From Molossus alvarezi (lineage: Eukaryota > Chordata > Mammalia > Chiroptera > Molossidae), in assembly GCA_037176705.1 (NCBI GenBank), contig CM073886.1, forward strand, positions 121,857,001 to 121,921,000: DNA of 64,000 nucleotides, written 5' to 3'. Shown piece by piece: positions 1-12,453 of the stretch. How positions within the stretch are numbered: position 1 is the first letter of the stretch; each line of letters opens with the position of its first letter. Position numbers and translations under genes: made by a program. Below the pieces are notes generated by a model that saw only the letters and a program-made list of their open reading frames with translations, was not told the DNA's origin and did not search any database.

Positions 1-142
1 CATATAGCCTAAAATAAACCCAGTCAGTTAAAAATCCAACTAGCTAGAGTTCAGTACAGATTTTTCTGTTGGGCTGCTTTTATTTTGTTTTATTTTTTTC
101 CCATTCAAACCCAGGAAGAAAAAATATTTAAGACTAAACAAG

Positions 143-390
143 CCCTGCCCAGTTTGGCTCAGTGGTTAGAGCGTCAGCCTGTGGTCCAGAGAGACCCGGG
201 TTCGGTTCCGGCTAAGGGCATGCACCTCGGTTGCAGTTTGTCCCCGACCCTAGTTGGTCGTGCAGGTGGCAGCCACTCAATGTGTCCCTTTCACATTGAT
301 GTTTCTCTCTCTCTCTCTTCCTCTCTCTCCCTCCCACTCCGTCTGAACAAAACATGGAAAAATGTCCACATTTGAGGATAAAAAAAAAAA
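143..390 (+). mobile_element. Ves-type SINE, subfamily A (young, flanked by TSD)
   Basis: The head resembles a tRNA gene, with an A box in the tggctcagtggttagagc stretch and a B box around gggttcggttccgg. A CT-rich middle and an A-rich tail follow. A 13-bp duplication, aagactaaacaag, flanks it at 130-142 and 391-403, which marks LINE-driven insertion. The subfamily is recognised by the phrase agggcatgcacctcggttgc and by a tail preceded by gaggata. Confidence 0.95.
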
Positions 391-403
391 AAGACTAAAC
401 AAG

Positions 404-2990
404 AGACCAACTACCACAAATGCTCCTTCTAGTCCTACAACTTCTAGTACTTCCCCTGGGGTTAAACCTGGTACTGTCCACTCTGGTAATATTCTATAAT
501 TTCCAACTTCTGGAAAGAGAATTGACACTCTTCAGATGATTCTAAAATACAAGCTATTTGAATGAGGAATGACAAGATCCCTCATGAATTTTTTTAAGTG
601 AAAAATATTAATAAACATTCAAAGTTTTGCTAATCCATTTTCTTCCTCAAATATCAGAATTCCCTCATCTTGAATGCTGAAATGTGACTCTTCTGTACTA
701 TATTATAGCACTTACTTATTGATCACAATCCCTCACACTTTAAACTAATGATCGGGAGGATCAGTTAAGGTTAGGTTGGATTTGGTTGTTTCATGTTACA
801 GTGACATTTTTCTCAAAAAAAAAAAATCACCACCAATATACTTTATAATAGTTTATTCAAAGAAAATTCTTGAAAGCGTTTTCAAAAGCAGCATTTGCCA
901 ATTTTTTTTTTTTCACTCTGAAATACCACAATTAATATGACTCCCTGGCTCTGTCTCCTGCCCAGAGTAGTTTTAAATAAAATGCAGCACACAGAGGCTT
1001 GTTATAATTTCTTGATCTTTTACACATTTAGTATTTCTGTGAAGAGAACATTTTTCTAATGCTCAAGGGTTTTGTTTATAAAGCAGGGGGAAATAGGATG
1101 TGTGTTGAGTGAACCCAGGTTGCCCCAAGGACATTATTGTTACAGCTTTTCCCAAAGAGAAAGTGGTGCCTGAAAGAGTAATTCCCAATTTTTCTCCCAG
1201 ACTAAAAGCCTTGTAATTCAGAAGAACTCTGCACTGAGACTCTGTGCATCTCATTTTCTCATTAGGTTTTATAAAGCTAACAAAACGTTCGGTGGTGAAT
1301 TACTTCCCTTCTCAAGGGTACACCAGACTCCCAGAATGTCTGTGCAAACCCAAATAATGAAATGATTTTAAACCAAGCTTTAGGAATTAGAAAAAAAGGA
1401 GAGGAAAGGAGGGTACTGGGACCTTCTCACCTCTGTGTTAACCAAAGTGTGGTTTTTCTGGTCCTTTTTCTTCCCTGTGGTGGTGGGGGGTGGACAGGAC
1501 TAAAAAGCGGAAATGCCACTTGGCTTGAAATTTCACTTAAAACCATTTAAAGATTTTGCTTTTCAATTCCCTAGAAATACAGGTCGCTGCCACAAGAAAT
1601 ATGAACAAATTAGCCTTAAACCCATGGCCCAGTAAGGACTTCATATAGTAAATAAATGCTTTAAAATGCAGTCACTGTGTTGAGAAATGACATCTGCTCC
1701 AAGCACCTAGGCCAGAGGTGCCAACATAAAATCCAGTGGTTTTGTTTTAACATGGAAGGTTGAAAAGCATTTTGCTTCATACCCTCATATTATGCCATCC
1801 ACTTATGAGTTATTTAATGTTAACTCTGCATCATGCATAAGACTGGTTCTTGTCCTCAAAGAACATATACTTTAGGTGAGGAGCCAAAGTTTAACAGGAT
1901 TTTAAACAGAAAGGAGCAGCAGAAGACAGTATAATTAAGTGCTAAACAATGTGGCACAAATACTAAGTGACCTAGGATATCAGTGGAAGAGAAAGACCGC
2001 TGAGGGCCAGGACTGTCAAAAGCATGTATTTTCAATAAACTCTTAAAGTGATGCCAGATTTAAAAGTTGTTATACTTGCTGCTAATTTGTCATCTTAAAG
2101 CATTTTCGTGATTCACCATCGCTTCGCACCCAGCAGCTATTCAAATGGAACAGCTGAAGCAGGCAGGAGACATATCTTTAGAATCTCGCCTGGATTTGCT
2201 AATGAGGGGAAAAGACATGCTTGCTTCTTGGATAACAGGCACAAAAATTAAACTGGTTTTGCATGGGGAAAATGAAATTTAATGAACAGGAATGCAGACC
2301 TCTGGTTGTAAGTTTTGGTACAGGTTTTCGTTTCTATTAAACTTTTTTCTTCATGTTAAACAAGTTCTACGTTTTGGAGCTGAGTCGGGCTTAAAAAAAT
2401 TTTTTTTTATTTCTTAGAATCTATTTTCACCACCTATTTCCCTTCTTAAGGAAAGAGCACTAGATGTGCAAGGTATATTCTCAAGGCAACGAGAATTTTC
2501 TTGTCCCTAAACATGATGGGGGCGGAATACATTTAGCATCCTTTAAAATTGAGGTATCTACCTGCACAGCATCTTCCGAAACCATAAAACTTCAAGTGTG
2601 TATTTACACTCTTGGCCATAAAATCATTTTAAGTCTCTAGTTTAGCAAAGATCCTGGTCTCTCTGCGTCTAATCACTTCAGTGTTTGCAAGGCCGGCCCT
2701 TGGAGCTCAGTTAGATTTGTTATAACAGAGTTTGAACTGCTTAACTAGAGGCATGTCTCATCTTGTGTTTTGAGTAACTTTAGGCAAGTTTAAAGAATTG
2801 TAGTAAGCTGCTTCCCCTCGGTACTTGATTGCTTTCCGGATCTTCCCAAGAAATGCCAGTTATTACCCCAATTCTAAAACTAGAGACTCTTTCATAACAG
2901 TTGTACAACCAGGCAAAAGAGCACGCTCTCGTGTTTCCTTAAGGGGAGGAAACCTGCAATAATGTGAGATAATTCAATTTAGCCTCAGAA
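404..2990. other. 5' flank of SLC1A3, no gene recognised
   Basis: AT-rich upstream DNA with short A or T runs (near 817 and 901). The open frames here are short, carry no family signature and look like chance. The stretch around 2100-2250 contains CAGCTG E-boxes and could be a conserved element, but this cannot be judged without an alignment. Confidence 0.5.
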
Positions 2991-3099
2991 AAGTCTTCTT
3001 AGAAACGTTCTAATCCAGACTCCCAGCTTTCTGAGGGTGCGCTGGCCCTATTCTTCCATCCTCCCCGGTCCCGGTTTTGCATTTCTAATGAAAATGAAC

Positions 3100-3290
3100 T
3101 GACAATGCGTGAAAGTGGCGTAAGGAGCAAAACAAAGCCAGCAAGCACGCTCCTGGTGCGCCAGGGTTCATCAGTATTCCAGAAACCTCGGGCTTCCCCG
3201 CTCCTTCCCCGGGGTGTTTTCCTTTTCCCCACGCCCCCTTCCCCGGCCAGACTCCGCCCCTTTCCTTAAGTGGCCCTGGTAGTAAGTAGC
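3100..3290 (+). promoter_or_regulatory. SLC1A3: Candidate SLC1A3 promoter (TATA-less, GC-box)
   Basis: This block is much richer in G+C than the flanks and lies just upstream of a strong splice donor at 3403/3404. A GC box (CCGCCCC) is at 3254-3260 and a C-rich Sp/KLF-like site (CACGCCCCC) is at 3230-3238; I see no TATA box at a fitting distance. The human EAAT1 promoter is described as TATA-less with GC boxes, so the placement fits. The transcription start is inferred from position, not seen. Confidence 0.5.
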
Positions 3291-3403
3291 AGTGTCAGAG
3301 CACATGCACGCCTGGCCGCTGCGTGCTCCTGGGCTCTTACCTGCAGGGGAATTCACCTTGTCATTGCCTGGGCTGCCTCCCAGCCGGTACAAAAGCAGAA
3401 AAG
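3261..3403 (+). other. SLC1A3: SLC1A3 exon 1, non-coding (5' end approximate)
   Basis: The 3' boundary is set by a consensus donor, agaaaag|gtaagt, at 3403/3404. The 5' boundary is a guess from the GC-box promoter. Human SLC1A3 also begins with a non-coding exon, with the ATG in exon 2, and the spacing of about 1.5 kb to exon 2 is plausible. The exon contains an ATG at 3304 in a weak context (C at -3, C at +4). If exon 1 splices to 4929, this opens an upstream reading frame of 62 codons. An unrelated alternative first exon cannot be excluded. Confidence 0.55.
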
Positions 3404-4928
3404 GTAAGTCGAACGTCCTGTATGCCTGCTGGGTTGCATTTCTCCTTTCCCAAGCAGAGGACTTGCCAGAGTAAAAGCTAGCCATTTTGGTCAAGTCCAT
3501 GATGGCAATTTAATGTCATGAGCGTGTGGGGTGTCTTTATGCCATGTCTTAATTTGAAAGTTGGTCACTCAGGGCGATGAGGGGTGGATGGTGCTTCGAG
3601 ATCTAGAAAATAATCAAGGCTGAGCTGGTCTCTTTAAAAGTGACTGGTAAAGGGGATCAGAGATTAGAAAGAAAAAAAAATCTGGTCTCTGGCGTCACCT
3701 CTTCTAAATTTGTAATCTGCTGTGAGGTGTTAAAAAACGTGCAAGTCTTATTATCGCTGACGCCACCCTGTAATTTTATTTAAAAGTCACACTGTTGAGC
3801 ACGTCTTTTTTTCCACGCTTGGATTCGCCAGAAGCTCCAAGGAGTCCTCTCCAGTTGCCTCCCCCACGCCGCGCACGCTGGCTGCTTGTGTTGCCAGATA
3901 CACACGTCCCCAGGCAGAGTAGATTTTCCTCTCCGCCTGATCCATGGTGAAGATTAAGGATTTGAAATTTTGTAAAACAGCAGGAGGTATGCTTTGATTC
4001 TTAAAAATAGAGGATTTCTACCTCTGCAAAGATGTACTTATATAGATTTCAATAACGTAGGAACACTTTAAAGAAACTGGAAACCACACACTGTAATGTT
4101 TGGAATGGAGACTGGATTCACCTCATCTGTTCTAGAAACACTAAAATTTAAAATACTTAGAAGTTGGGATATTTTTCTCAGAAGACCTCAGTGTGTTTGC
4201 CACAAAGACAAATGCTACTTTGTGCTTCTACTTGAGACAAAAATGAAAAATAATTATGATTTCAGATCATTTATAGATGTGCCCAAAGTACTTTTCTTAT
4301 TTCACAGGAAAAATTAAAAAGTTACCTTGTGAAATTGTCAGATGTAGTTCCCAAGTCCTGTGGTTGCTTGTGTTCTTTTCGTGGCCATGTTTGCTACTTG
4401 GTATTATGATGATTTGTTTTTAATAAAAAAAAAAAATAGTTGCTTTATTATATATAGCAGGAAGCTCCAACTGCGAAATGTCAATACCATAATCCACTTA
4501 ATTGACCTGGTTATGCCTTCACTATGCAATACAACATAAGCCATCAAGTAATTAAGTGTTTCCTGTGCATCCAATTCAACTGAACATTTATTGAGGGTGA
4601 ACATTGTGCATAGCACTTTTCTAGGTTCTGGGGGATAGGGTGGGTATAGGGGGTGCTCAGTCAACCTGGCTCTGATGAACCCTTTTATAGCCTGGTTGGA
4701 GGAGGAATGACAAGTTTTTAAAAATAGAACGCAGGTTTCTGCTCATATATTCTGAATTTATGCACATTCCTCACACGTGGTCCGTAAAATATGCAGTCTA
4801 GGCTTTGTGACTCCAGCCCTTGATTCCTACCGAGATTATGCAGTTTGCCAATAGCTTCTCCTAGTGTGGAACTCACTGACTTCTCACTGCTGGGGAGGTA
4901 ACTCTTGTCTCTTTCTCTCCCGCTCTAG
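3404..4928 (+). other. SLC1A3: SLC1A3 intron 1 (inferred)
   Basis: Runs from the GTAAGT donor at 3404 to the acceptor with tract tctctttctctcccgctctag ending at 4928. I recognise no repeat family apart from an A-run near 4423-4436. Open frames at 4096-4317 (+) and 4404-4664 (-) have no recognisable protein signature and look spurious. Confidence 0.5.
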
Positions 4929-5020
4929 CTGTGTTCTCAAACACCGAAGAGGTCTGGCTTTCTGGGGGTGATTCTGGGACACTGAAGTGCAAAGAAGAGA
5001 CACTCCTAGAGAAGTAAAAT
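4929..5020 (+). other. SLC1A3: SLC1A3 exon 2, 5' untranslated part
   Basis: Starts after the pyrimidine-rich acceptor ending in AG at 4927-4928. It runs 92 nt to the start codon at 5021. The last bases before the ATG (agaagtaaaat) resemble what I recall of the human leader. A TAA at 5015-5017 lies three bases before the ATG and would close the upstream frame that begins in exon 1. Confidence 0.75.
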
Positions 5021-5201
5021 ATGACTAAGAGCAATGGAGAAGAGCCCAGGGTGGGAGGCAGGATGCAGAGATTCCAGCAAGGAGTCCGTAAACGCACACT
5101 CTTGGCCAAGAAGAAAGTGCAGAACATCACAAAGGAGGATGTTAAAAATTACCTATTTCGGAATGCTTTTGTGCTGCTCACTGTCACTGCGGTCATTGTG
5201 G
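5021..5201 (+). CDS. SLC1A3: SLC1A3 (EAAT1/GLAST) coding exon 2: N-terminus and start of TM1
   Basis: EAAT1 is the sodium- and proton-coupled, potassium-countertransporting glutamate/aspartate transporter of astrocytes and Bergmann glia (SLC1 family, plasma membrane). This exon encodes residues 1-60 plus the first base of Gly61. It starts MTKSNGEEP and continues through a basic cytosolic tail ([10 protein letters not shown] at about 23-32). TM1 begins near residue 44 with [17 protein letters not shown]. The length and sequence match mammalian EAAT1 closely. From memory of the human protein, differences are K10R, M11V, E16Q and S43N, all outside TM1. The start is the family start, with A at -3. 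The exon ends at a consensus donor, gtgg|gtaagt, leaving phase 1, which fits exon 3. The full protein has about 542 residues, so this is a fragment of a gene that continues past the window, not a broken gene. Confidence 0.97.
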
Positions 5202-6636
5202 GTAAGTCATTTGATAACAACCAAAAAAACTAGATCTTGTTTCTCTGGGCATCTGGCTGCCTGGGAATACTATCGTGTAGGTATGCAAAATTATAGCCTA
5301 GGCTTTCCTCTGGCTTTGAAGACTTTTTCCCCCCGTTAAATGACAGTCCACTGACATGTTTGGAGCAATAAACACATGGGAATCAGAGAAGCATCATTAG
5401 GCATTATGCAAATCAACTGATTGTGCGGAAAGGGAAGTAAATCAAAGGTTTTCCCAACTCATAGGACAAAAGAGTAATCATTTAATCATTAGGCCTGAGC
5501 AGTTAAATAACAATAAAAGTAAAAAACAAGCAAGCACCCTAGATTTGGCTAAAATGTAATCATTATACAATGTCACTTTCACGTAAAACTAATTTATACA
5601 ATTAGTACACCCAAAATGAGATCCAGGTCCCTAAGAGTAATTATATCCTAACTGGTGCTGACTTGCGTATCCAACGTTTAGACATAAAGGCTGACTCTTT
5701 CAATGTGTTTGCACTCACTTTCTGAGAGTAAACAGGGGAAAATGTAAACACAGGTCTCTCTCATTTGTTGCCTTGACATGCCTGCCATAAATAGCTATAC
5801 CTTTTCCGAAACATTTCAGTTCTTAGAAATTCTGAACGGTTAAAACTTGTACTAATCTGTACTAATAAAACATTATTGTTTTGCTTGATGTATTGGTATC
5901 TAAAATAATAGTTTATTACTTTTGGGTGGCATTTATCCTACTTGAAAAAACTACTTACATCCTTGGAACTTTTGACCTACCCTCATATAGAAATCCTTTG
6001 GATGATAAACATGTAAGTTAATGTCATACTGTTAAAAAAAAGAAAAAAGTTTTAACTTAAATTTCTAATAATGTGTCAACTCAAATTTCTAATAATCTGT
6101 CACCAAAAAAGGCATTTGGGGACAGTTTCCATCTCTACCTGGTGTTTGCTAAGGTCTCCATCAAATATAAAGAGGTAATGACAATAAAAACTAAGAAAAT
6201 TCTGTAGCATGTAAATGTAATTATAACTTTGCCACCAAAATCGGGATTCTAAAATTGGGATTCTAAAATTGCAGATAAATAGAAATATAGCGGAAGAGTA
6301 GTTTGTCACAAGACCTTAGATACATTCCATTTCAATATCTTTGGCTCCTGTTAGTAATAGTTGTTGATGAATGACTTGAGTTCTTTATAGTGATGTTCAA
6401 AGACAAAGTATCCTGATTGACTCAGGGAAGTAAAGACTTTCTTTCGTAGGTTCCCAGGTTTGAATTCATTCCTGGAAGAGAGTTTCAGTACTGTGTCATT
6501 GTCTTGAAAGTTGATGTAATATGCTGTATCATGTAATATGCTCACCTCGTTTTTGTTCTCTTTGCTTTTGTTTTGTTGTTTGAATTGTGGTTGTCATCAA
6601 GACAAGCAATCGCTGCATAATAATAGTAAACAGTTA

Positions 6637-6850
6637 CATATAGTACTATTCCAGCTACTTTCTGGTGTCTTGTGTATATTCGCTTGCTTATTCTTTACAC
6701 AAGCCTGTGAAGTGAGTGGGCAGGGATGAGTACTTTATTTTGTAGATGCGAAGACTGAACATGGAGAGATTAAGTAACTTGGCCAATGACGTGCAGCTAG
6801 TAAATGCTTGAGCTGGAAGCCAGACTCGGGCTGTCTCGTGCCAGAGGCCA
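6637..6850 (-). repeat. MIR SINE remnant
   Basis: Degenerate MIR in minus orientation. The diagnostic part reads as the complement of the MIR core: tagatgcgaagactgaacatggagagattaagtaacttgg in pieces, followed by a region like gcagctagtaaatgcttgagctgg. MIRs are ancient mammalian tRNA-derived SINEs. Confidence 0.75.
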
Positions 6851-9389
6851 TTCTCTTACCCACTCTGCCATCCCTCCTCTCTGCTCTGCTGGTTACTTGA
6901 CATCTTGTTAGAGATGGCAGGCGGGAAAATGTTGCTATGTCTTGGTGGAGGCCAACAAACAAGCAGTGCCTGTGGCATTCATGTAGCATTGTCATTTTAC
7001 TATGTGATTTACCCATAAACTCAGCAGGAAACATAAATCTTCTACACATGATTAAACCACATCCCTCTCGTTCATTTAACAATACCCATTTATTTGGCAA
7101 TCCTATCCGTATGATAATAGAGCTCTGGAGTGATACTGGAGTATGTTTGGAAATGATGCGGAAATGCTTTTTCAGAATGGCATTCTAAACAGCAGAAGAG
7201 TTCAATTTCTAGGACAGAAACTTTTCAGTTAAAGAATAGAAGAATGGAAAGTAATAAAACCAGAGCATAGAAAGCAGGCTGATGGAGAAGGAAGTTCATG
7301 ATTACAAACAAATAATGTCTCTAATAGAAGGAAGAGCGTGCCAGAATTAAAGAATCCGTTTTCTCCATGAGTTCTGGGATCATTTCCTCGCCCAAGGAGG
7401 ACTTTCCTAAGACTGGTGAGAACCGCAATGAGTTGGCTGAGCTGGGGTACATAACTTGGCAGGATGCCCTCGTGGTTGGCTTTTCTAATGGAAACTGAGG
7501 AGGTAGAAGTAACAAGAAGAAGGCACTAACAAAGAAACTAATAAAAAGAGCTCATTGACAGTCAGAGAGACCACTGAGTCTGCACCAAAGACTTGGAGCC
7601 ACAAACAGACAACTTAGTAGCAAACAGAGTTAGGACAGAAGGAAGGACCCTTCTGTTATCTCCCAGTGCGTCTTTCATTGAGGGCCGAGCAGAAACAAAG
7701 GCTCCATTTAGCTTGTCATGGGTAGGTGCTGTGTCTACATCAGCCCTAAAAGAATTAATAGGGAAAGCACCTATTTAAAATCAACTCTCAAAATAATATT
7801 GAAACAAGAAAAATAAAATAAACATTAAAATAAAAATTAAGTAAATTATCATTGACCCTAATTTATTTGCCGCAGTGTAGGAACAAGCTGGAAAGATGCT
7901 AGCAAGGGAGAATAAAATAGTTACTTTTCCCAAAGAAGAGATGAGAAGAACTGTAGCTGTTACTTAGTTTTCAAATTCTTCCATTTTAATCACTTAGAAG
8001 TAAAAAAGACGGAGGAAACCTATATATTGAGGTACATTTTTTGTTCAATCTCTTTTGTTTTGTCTTTTAGAAATAAAATGAGTGTACCTGTAGTATGTAG
8101 AAATGGAAACTAGAAAATATTATGGAGTAGAGACATGGGAACCCATATATTCAGAATAAAGCAGAGAATTGTAAATATCGTATACCAATTCCTCTGCAAG
8201 CACAGGCACAGTACCACTTGTGCAACTTGTCATTTCTAAGGAATGACATTTGTGATGTCATTTCAAAGTGTCGTCCAAGTCTGAGTGTGCTGTGCCCATG
8301 TAACAAAGCCCATGTAACAGGAGCAGGTTAGCAACCCGAGGGAAGGCAGTGCCAAGTGCTAAGTCCCTTTAAGAGTTCATTATTAAAGTATTAGGTGAAG
8401 TGCCTTCCAGTGCGGTTGCAGACATCTGTCTGACAAAACCACACTGAGGAGGGTGCTTTCTGTCTTTCTTCCCCCAGGAAGCGATTTCTTGTTTCAAATT
8501 ATGGTAAGTTGTGCTAGAGTAACCTCAGACATCTCTCTGAGAGACATGCAATCCTTTGTCACTTTCATGTCACAGAATGCCTAGTCTTCCCATGCCCAGG
8601 GAATGAATAGCACAATAAAAATGAAATCTCAGACCAAAGAAATGATTGGCCATGTGCTCAGCTGCAAGGGGAGGGAATCTGGAAATAGAATTGGATGGTG
8701 GTTTTACCTGAGGAGTTCACAGACACAACTAGCACCGTCCTCTGGGTTGGTACACACACAAGTTTATGTATGGGTTTGCGAGAAATCGGTGACTTCTGAG
8801 GAAAGAAAACACACTACCTAAATGTGCATATCTTTGGCAATACTTTACATTGCACCAAAATTCAATGCAGTTCACTAATGTCCCTGAAGGGTGCATATAT
8901 AAGAAACTGGTCACCATGGCTGCTTCTTGAGATAGGAGCTGGTTGTCTGGGGCATGGGATAGAAGAAATAAAACTTTCTTCTAAATAATTTTTTGTAGGT
9001 TGACTGCATTAACCACAATCAAATATTATCTCTTAGTATCTAGTGTCTGCTAAATAAATACGTTTATTTTTTATAAAACGATCCCATGCAAGTCAGCAGT
9101 TTAACAAATATGAAATGCTATGTCCCTGGCCCTGTGCCGCTGTGCAATGGGGAATCTTCCCTCGGGTAGTTTAGGAGGAGAGATGGGTGAAAAGGAGATG
9201 ACGAAGGAATATACAAGGTTCACAGGAGTAATAGGCAAGTTTGTAATTAACTCTAAATGTTTTTTTCAAATGAGATCATATTATGCATACTGTTCTACAT
9301 ACATCTTTCTGTATTGGCACTTTAGAGGTTCCACTTTCTTATTAACAACCTAGATGTGCCATGTGCAAGGAAAAATAAGAACGTTGCTT

Positions 9390-9715
9390 TAGATCTGGAT
9401 GCACATGCCCGCTGTATTGCTGAGTAGCCGTGGGGTCCTGAGGAAGGTGTTTCACTGCTCCGAGCCTCCATTCCCTCATCTGCCATTACCCGTGTAGTAC
9501 GTACTGCCGACTCCACTGTGTGCCGAGACTGGTGTAAGTGTTGGTAGTATATTAGCTTTATTTTGTCCTCATAGCAAGCCAGGGAGGGAGGGAGGGATTT
9601 TTTTCTCATTTTGCGGATGAGAGAACTGAAGCCCCGATTCTTATCCCACAGTTGATGAGCAGTGACTGGGATTCAAATTCACCATTCTGGCTCCAAGGGC
9701 ATAGCCTCATCCACC
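9390..9715. repeat. MIR-like remnants, two orientations
   Basis: At 9395-9490 a plus-orientation MIR core is visible (tgctgagtagccgtggggtcctg, then cctccattccctcatctg). At 9540-9715 a minus-orientation core follows (cattttgcggatgagagaactgaag, then gggattcaaattcacc). A short (GGGA)n run lies at 9580-9597. Confidence 0.6.
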
Positions 9716-11884
9716 ACACTGTCCTGGCTGCTGGTCACTGTCCTCAGGGAATGTCCCTTCTTGTTTCATGGCAGCAATTAGCTAAGGGTGTGTACTGGCC
9801 TATCAGCAGAGGGATGGAAAGGAGAGGTTGATTGGAGACCTCTTTCCAAGGGTCTCCCTGCGTCCTGGTGACTGACTACCTGTGAGCTTGACAGGTAAGG
9901 TAGACTGCAAGCCAATGGTCCGATTTCTGGCTTGGGTGACCAAGGCATGATGGTGACACCAGTAAAGGCAGAATAGAGGAAGAAATTGGGATAATAAGTT
10001 CAGTTAGGGGAGTGTTGAGGTTGATTTGTTAGATGTCACTGCAGTGGAGACACCATGCCAGAGGCACACCATACAGATCTGGAAGGTGTCCCTACCATCT
10101 CCAGATGGAGCAAGGACAGGTGCTGTCTTTGAATGTTAAGTGAGTAACGATCAATGATCAGGTTATCTACTGCATGCACTCCTGTGAGTGGACCCCGGCC
10201 CCTCTTTACGACACAAAGCCATCATCTCCCCAGGATGCTGCAGCGGTGTTCTGTTTCATATGCAGTATCCAGTGAGGCAGTTAGTCAGCCACACCGCCCA
10301 TAGGTGTGGTCAGCTATCAGCTGGAGAGATGGTTGTGAGACCAAACAGGCCAACTACTTGAGTTAGTAGTGTGGGCACAGTCTGGTACCCCCCTGTTCAC
10401 CAAGAAAACGCATCTCCACACAGGTCGAACAACAGGAATCCAGAGAACAGGTTTCTGGGTTCAGATGTATGGTTTCTCCAACACTTCCTAGAAATAAGAA
10501 AGGAGGGAGGCAGCTTCAGGAAGCTTGTGGGAGGAGGTGTCCCCGGGCAGAGGGCTGGGAGGGAAGGGTTAGGCCTTCAGAGCTGAGAAACGGGGATTCG
10601 CAATGCCCTGCTCTGGAGAATTAGCAGGAATGGGGGTAAGGACTGGAGTCTGAGGTTTCTCTGCTGCGTCTTCTGCCCCAGGGCACAGAAACGGAACAAT
10701 TGTCAGGGACAGCCACACCTGCCATGGCACACTTGGATCCCAGCCCTCTCTCCCATCTTCTCAAAAAGCATTCTGGGGGGCTGCCTCCTGCTGTGGGGGT
10801 GCAGCCCAGACAGTCTTGCGGAGTAGATCAGAGCTGCCGATTCTGCAGTCAGGCCCGTGGGTTTCTGTCCCAGTTCCGGAACTGAGGCTCTGTTCCTTCA
10901 TGTGTTACACAGTAATTATAGCGCCTCTCTGCCAAGATTTGTATCTCAGTTCTGCCACTTACAACCATGTAACCTTAAATAATTTCGTCAATGCCGGCAG
11001 GCAAAATGTTCAGAGAAACTGGAAAGGCCTCGTCTTTTGCTTCCGCCTTCGCTCTGGCGTCGAGTGCAAACGCACACTAATTTGACGATGCTGGCATGCA
11101 GGGGACAGAGACCCAGGCACAAGGGCAAAGAGGGACAGGGAGAAGAGAGGACGGTCGCCTGGTTTAGGTCTAACAGTGGCTCATTTCCTTGGCTAGAGAA
11201 GAGGCCAAGAGGGTTGTAGAAAGAGACTTAATAGTTGTAAAGGGCTTTGAGAGGCAGAGATGAAAGCCCAGAGTAAGCGATCCGGCATTATCAACCCCTT
11301 ACCTGCCTGGCCTCCTGAGCCAAAGTAGAAAGTAATCCCAGGCCGCTGTTATCACAATCCAGGCAGCTCCGTGGAGGGAGCGCTTGACAGCAGACCCATC
11401 TCAGGAAAACGGGAAGTTGCAATTCATGTTTTCACATACTCAGTAGTGCATTTCCGTCCCCACCACTTGGGACCAGTGTGAGTTCACCTGCTCCCTGCAT
11501 TCTCCTTTGCTCCAGTTTTGGTGTCTACTGCTCATGAACTGCCACCCCATCCCCTGAGATAAGGGGTTTGGGAAATTTGGGAGAAATGTTTCTGGTGTCT
11601 AGCACAGTTGGTGACGGTTATTTTGAAGGTTCAATGTTCTGAGATTATCTCTGGCTCTATTTTTTTCCTGCTAATCAGATAACAAGAAAACTGAAATAAA
11701 TTCAAATTTATTTCTCTTTCAAGTAGGTAATCAGATTAGCAGGTGTGCCCAGAACAACTCCCCGCAGTAATAATCCCTTCCACAGTTACCGTGTTCCGGG
11801 TCACAGAGTGCTGTCCCTCTGCACTCGACAGCAGCGAGTCCAGGGCCAGGCCAGCCCCTTCCGATCAGCACCTGCGAATGTCCA

Positions 11885-12015
11885 GAAAGCGCTGAGAAAG
11901 CAGAGTCTAAAGTCCTGGGTACAGACCCGGCTCTGCCATCAACTAACTCACTTTATGATTTACAGCAAATCTCTGGGCCTCTGATTTTTTTCATCAGCAA
12001 AGTGCATTTGGACTA
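11885..12015 (+). repeat. MIR SINE remnant
   Basis: Plus-orientation MIR: the block ctctgccatcaactaactcac followed by gcaaatctctgggcctctga matches the MIR core (gctctgccacttactagctgtg...cctctctgtgcctca) with the expected decay. Confidence 0.65.
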
Positions 12016-12249
12016 AAGTCAGCTTCCAACTACAAAATTCTATCATTAAAAGTCTCCCTTGCCTTCTCCTAAAGCAGAATGTGCAGGAGTGGATCGACAA
12101 GCGTTTTCTCTCCTGGTCCGTGACACCGTGTGATCAGAAGGGCCTTTTTCCCATACTGACTACCTCCCAATCCATCCTCTCCAATCTGACAAGCAGTCTC
12201 TTTCTCTTGCTTTGAGTTCTTGAGGGCTGTCCAGTGCCTGCCTCTGGAT

Positions 12250-12453
12250 GTGATGGCCAAGGTTTGGGCACACAAGGGAGGCACACCTTTGCAGGAGCTG
12301 CTGCCCTTCAGCCTTTGCCCAACCCTTATCGATCAGACGAGGGAAATTGTGGACCTTTGTGCTGTGAACAAGGTTGGGAAGAGCCTGCACCAGTTGGAGA
12401 GGCAACTGGAACGTAGGCACCGTCTTTTCCAAGTTGTACATTCCAAGTGTTAG
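12250..12453 (+). other. Open frame of 67 codons, not recognised
   Basis: An ATG at 12250 opens a 67-codon frame that begins MAKVWAHKGGTP and ends in a basic, Arg- and Gln-rich stretch (QLERQLERRHRLFQ) before a TAG at 12451-12453. The C-terminal half could form an amphipathic helix. I do not recognise the protein. No polyA tail, duplication or splice signal was seen around it, and the minus strand is also open here, which is typical of a GC-richer chance frame. Most likely not a gene. Confidence 0.15.

Noticed and set aside
143..220. tRNA-like A and B boxes, suggesting tRNA genes here and at each SINE
   Set aside because: They are the heads of Ves SINEs, followed by CT-rich bodies, A-tails and target duplications; no cloverleaf with a proper acceptor stem.
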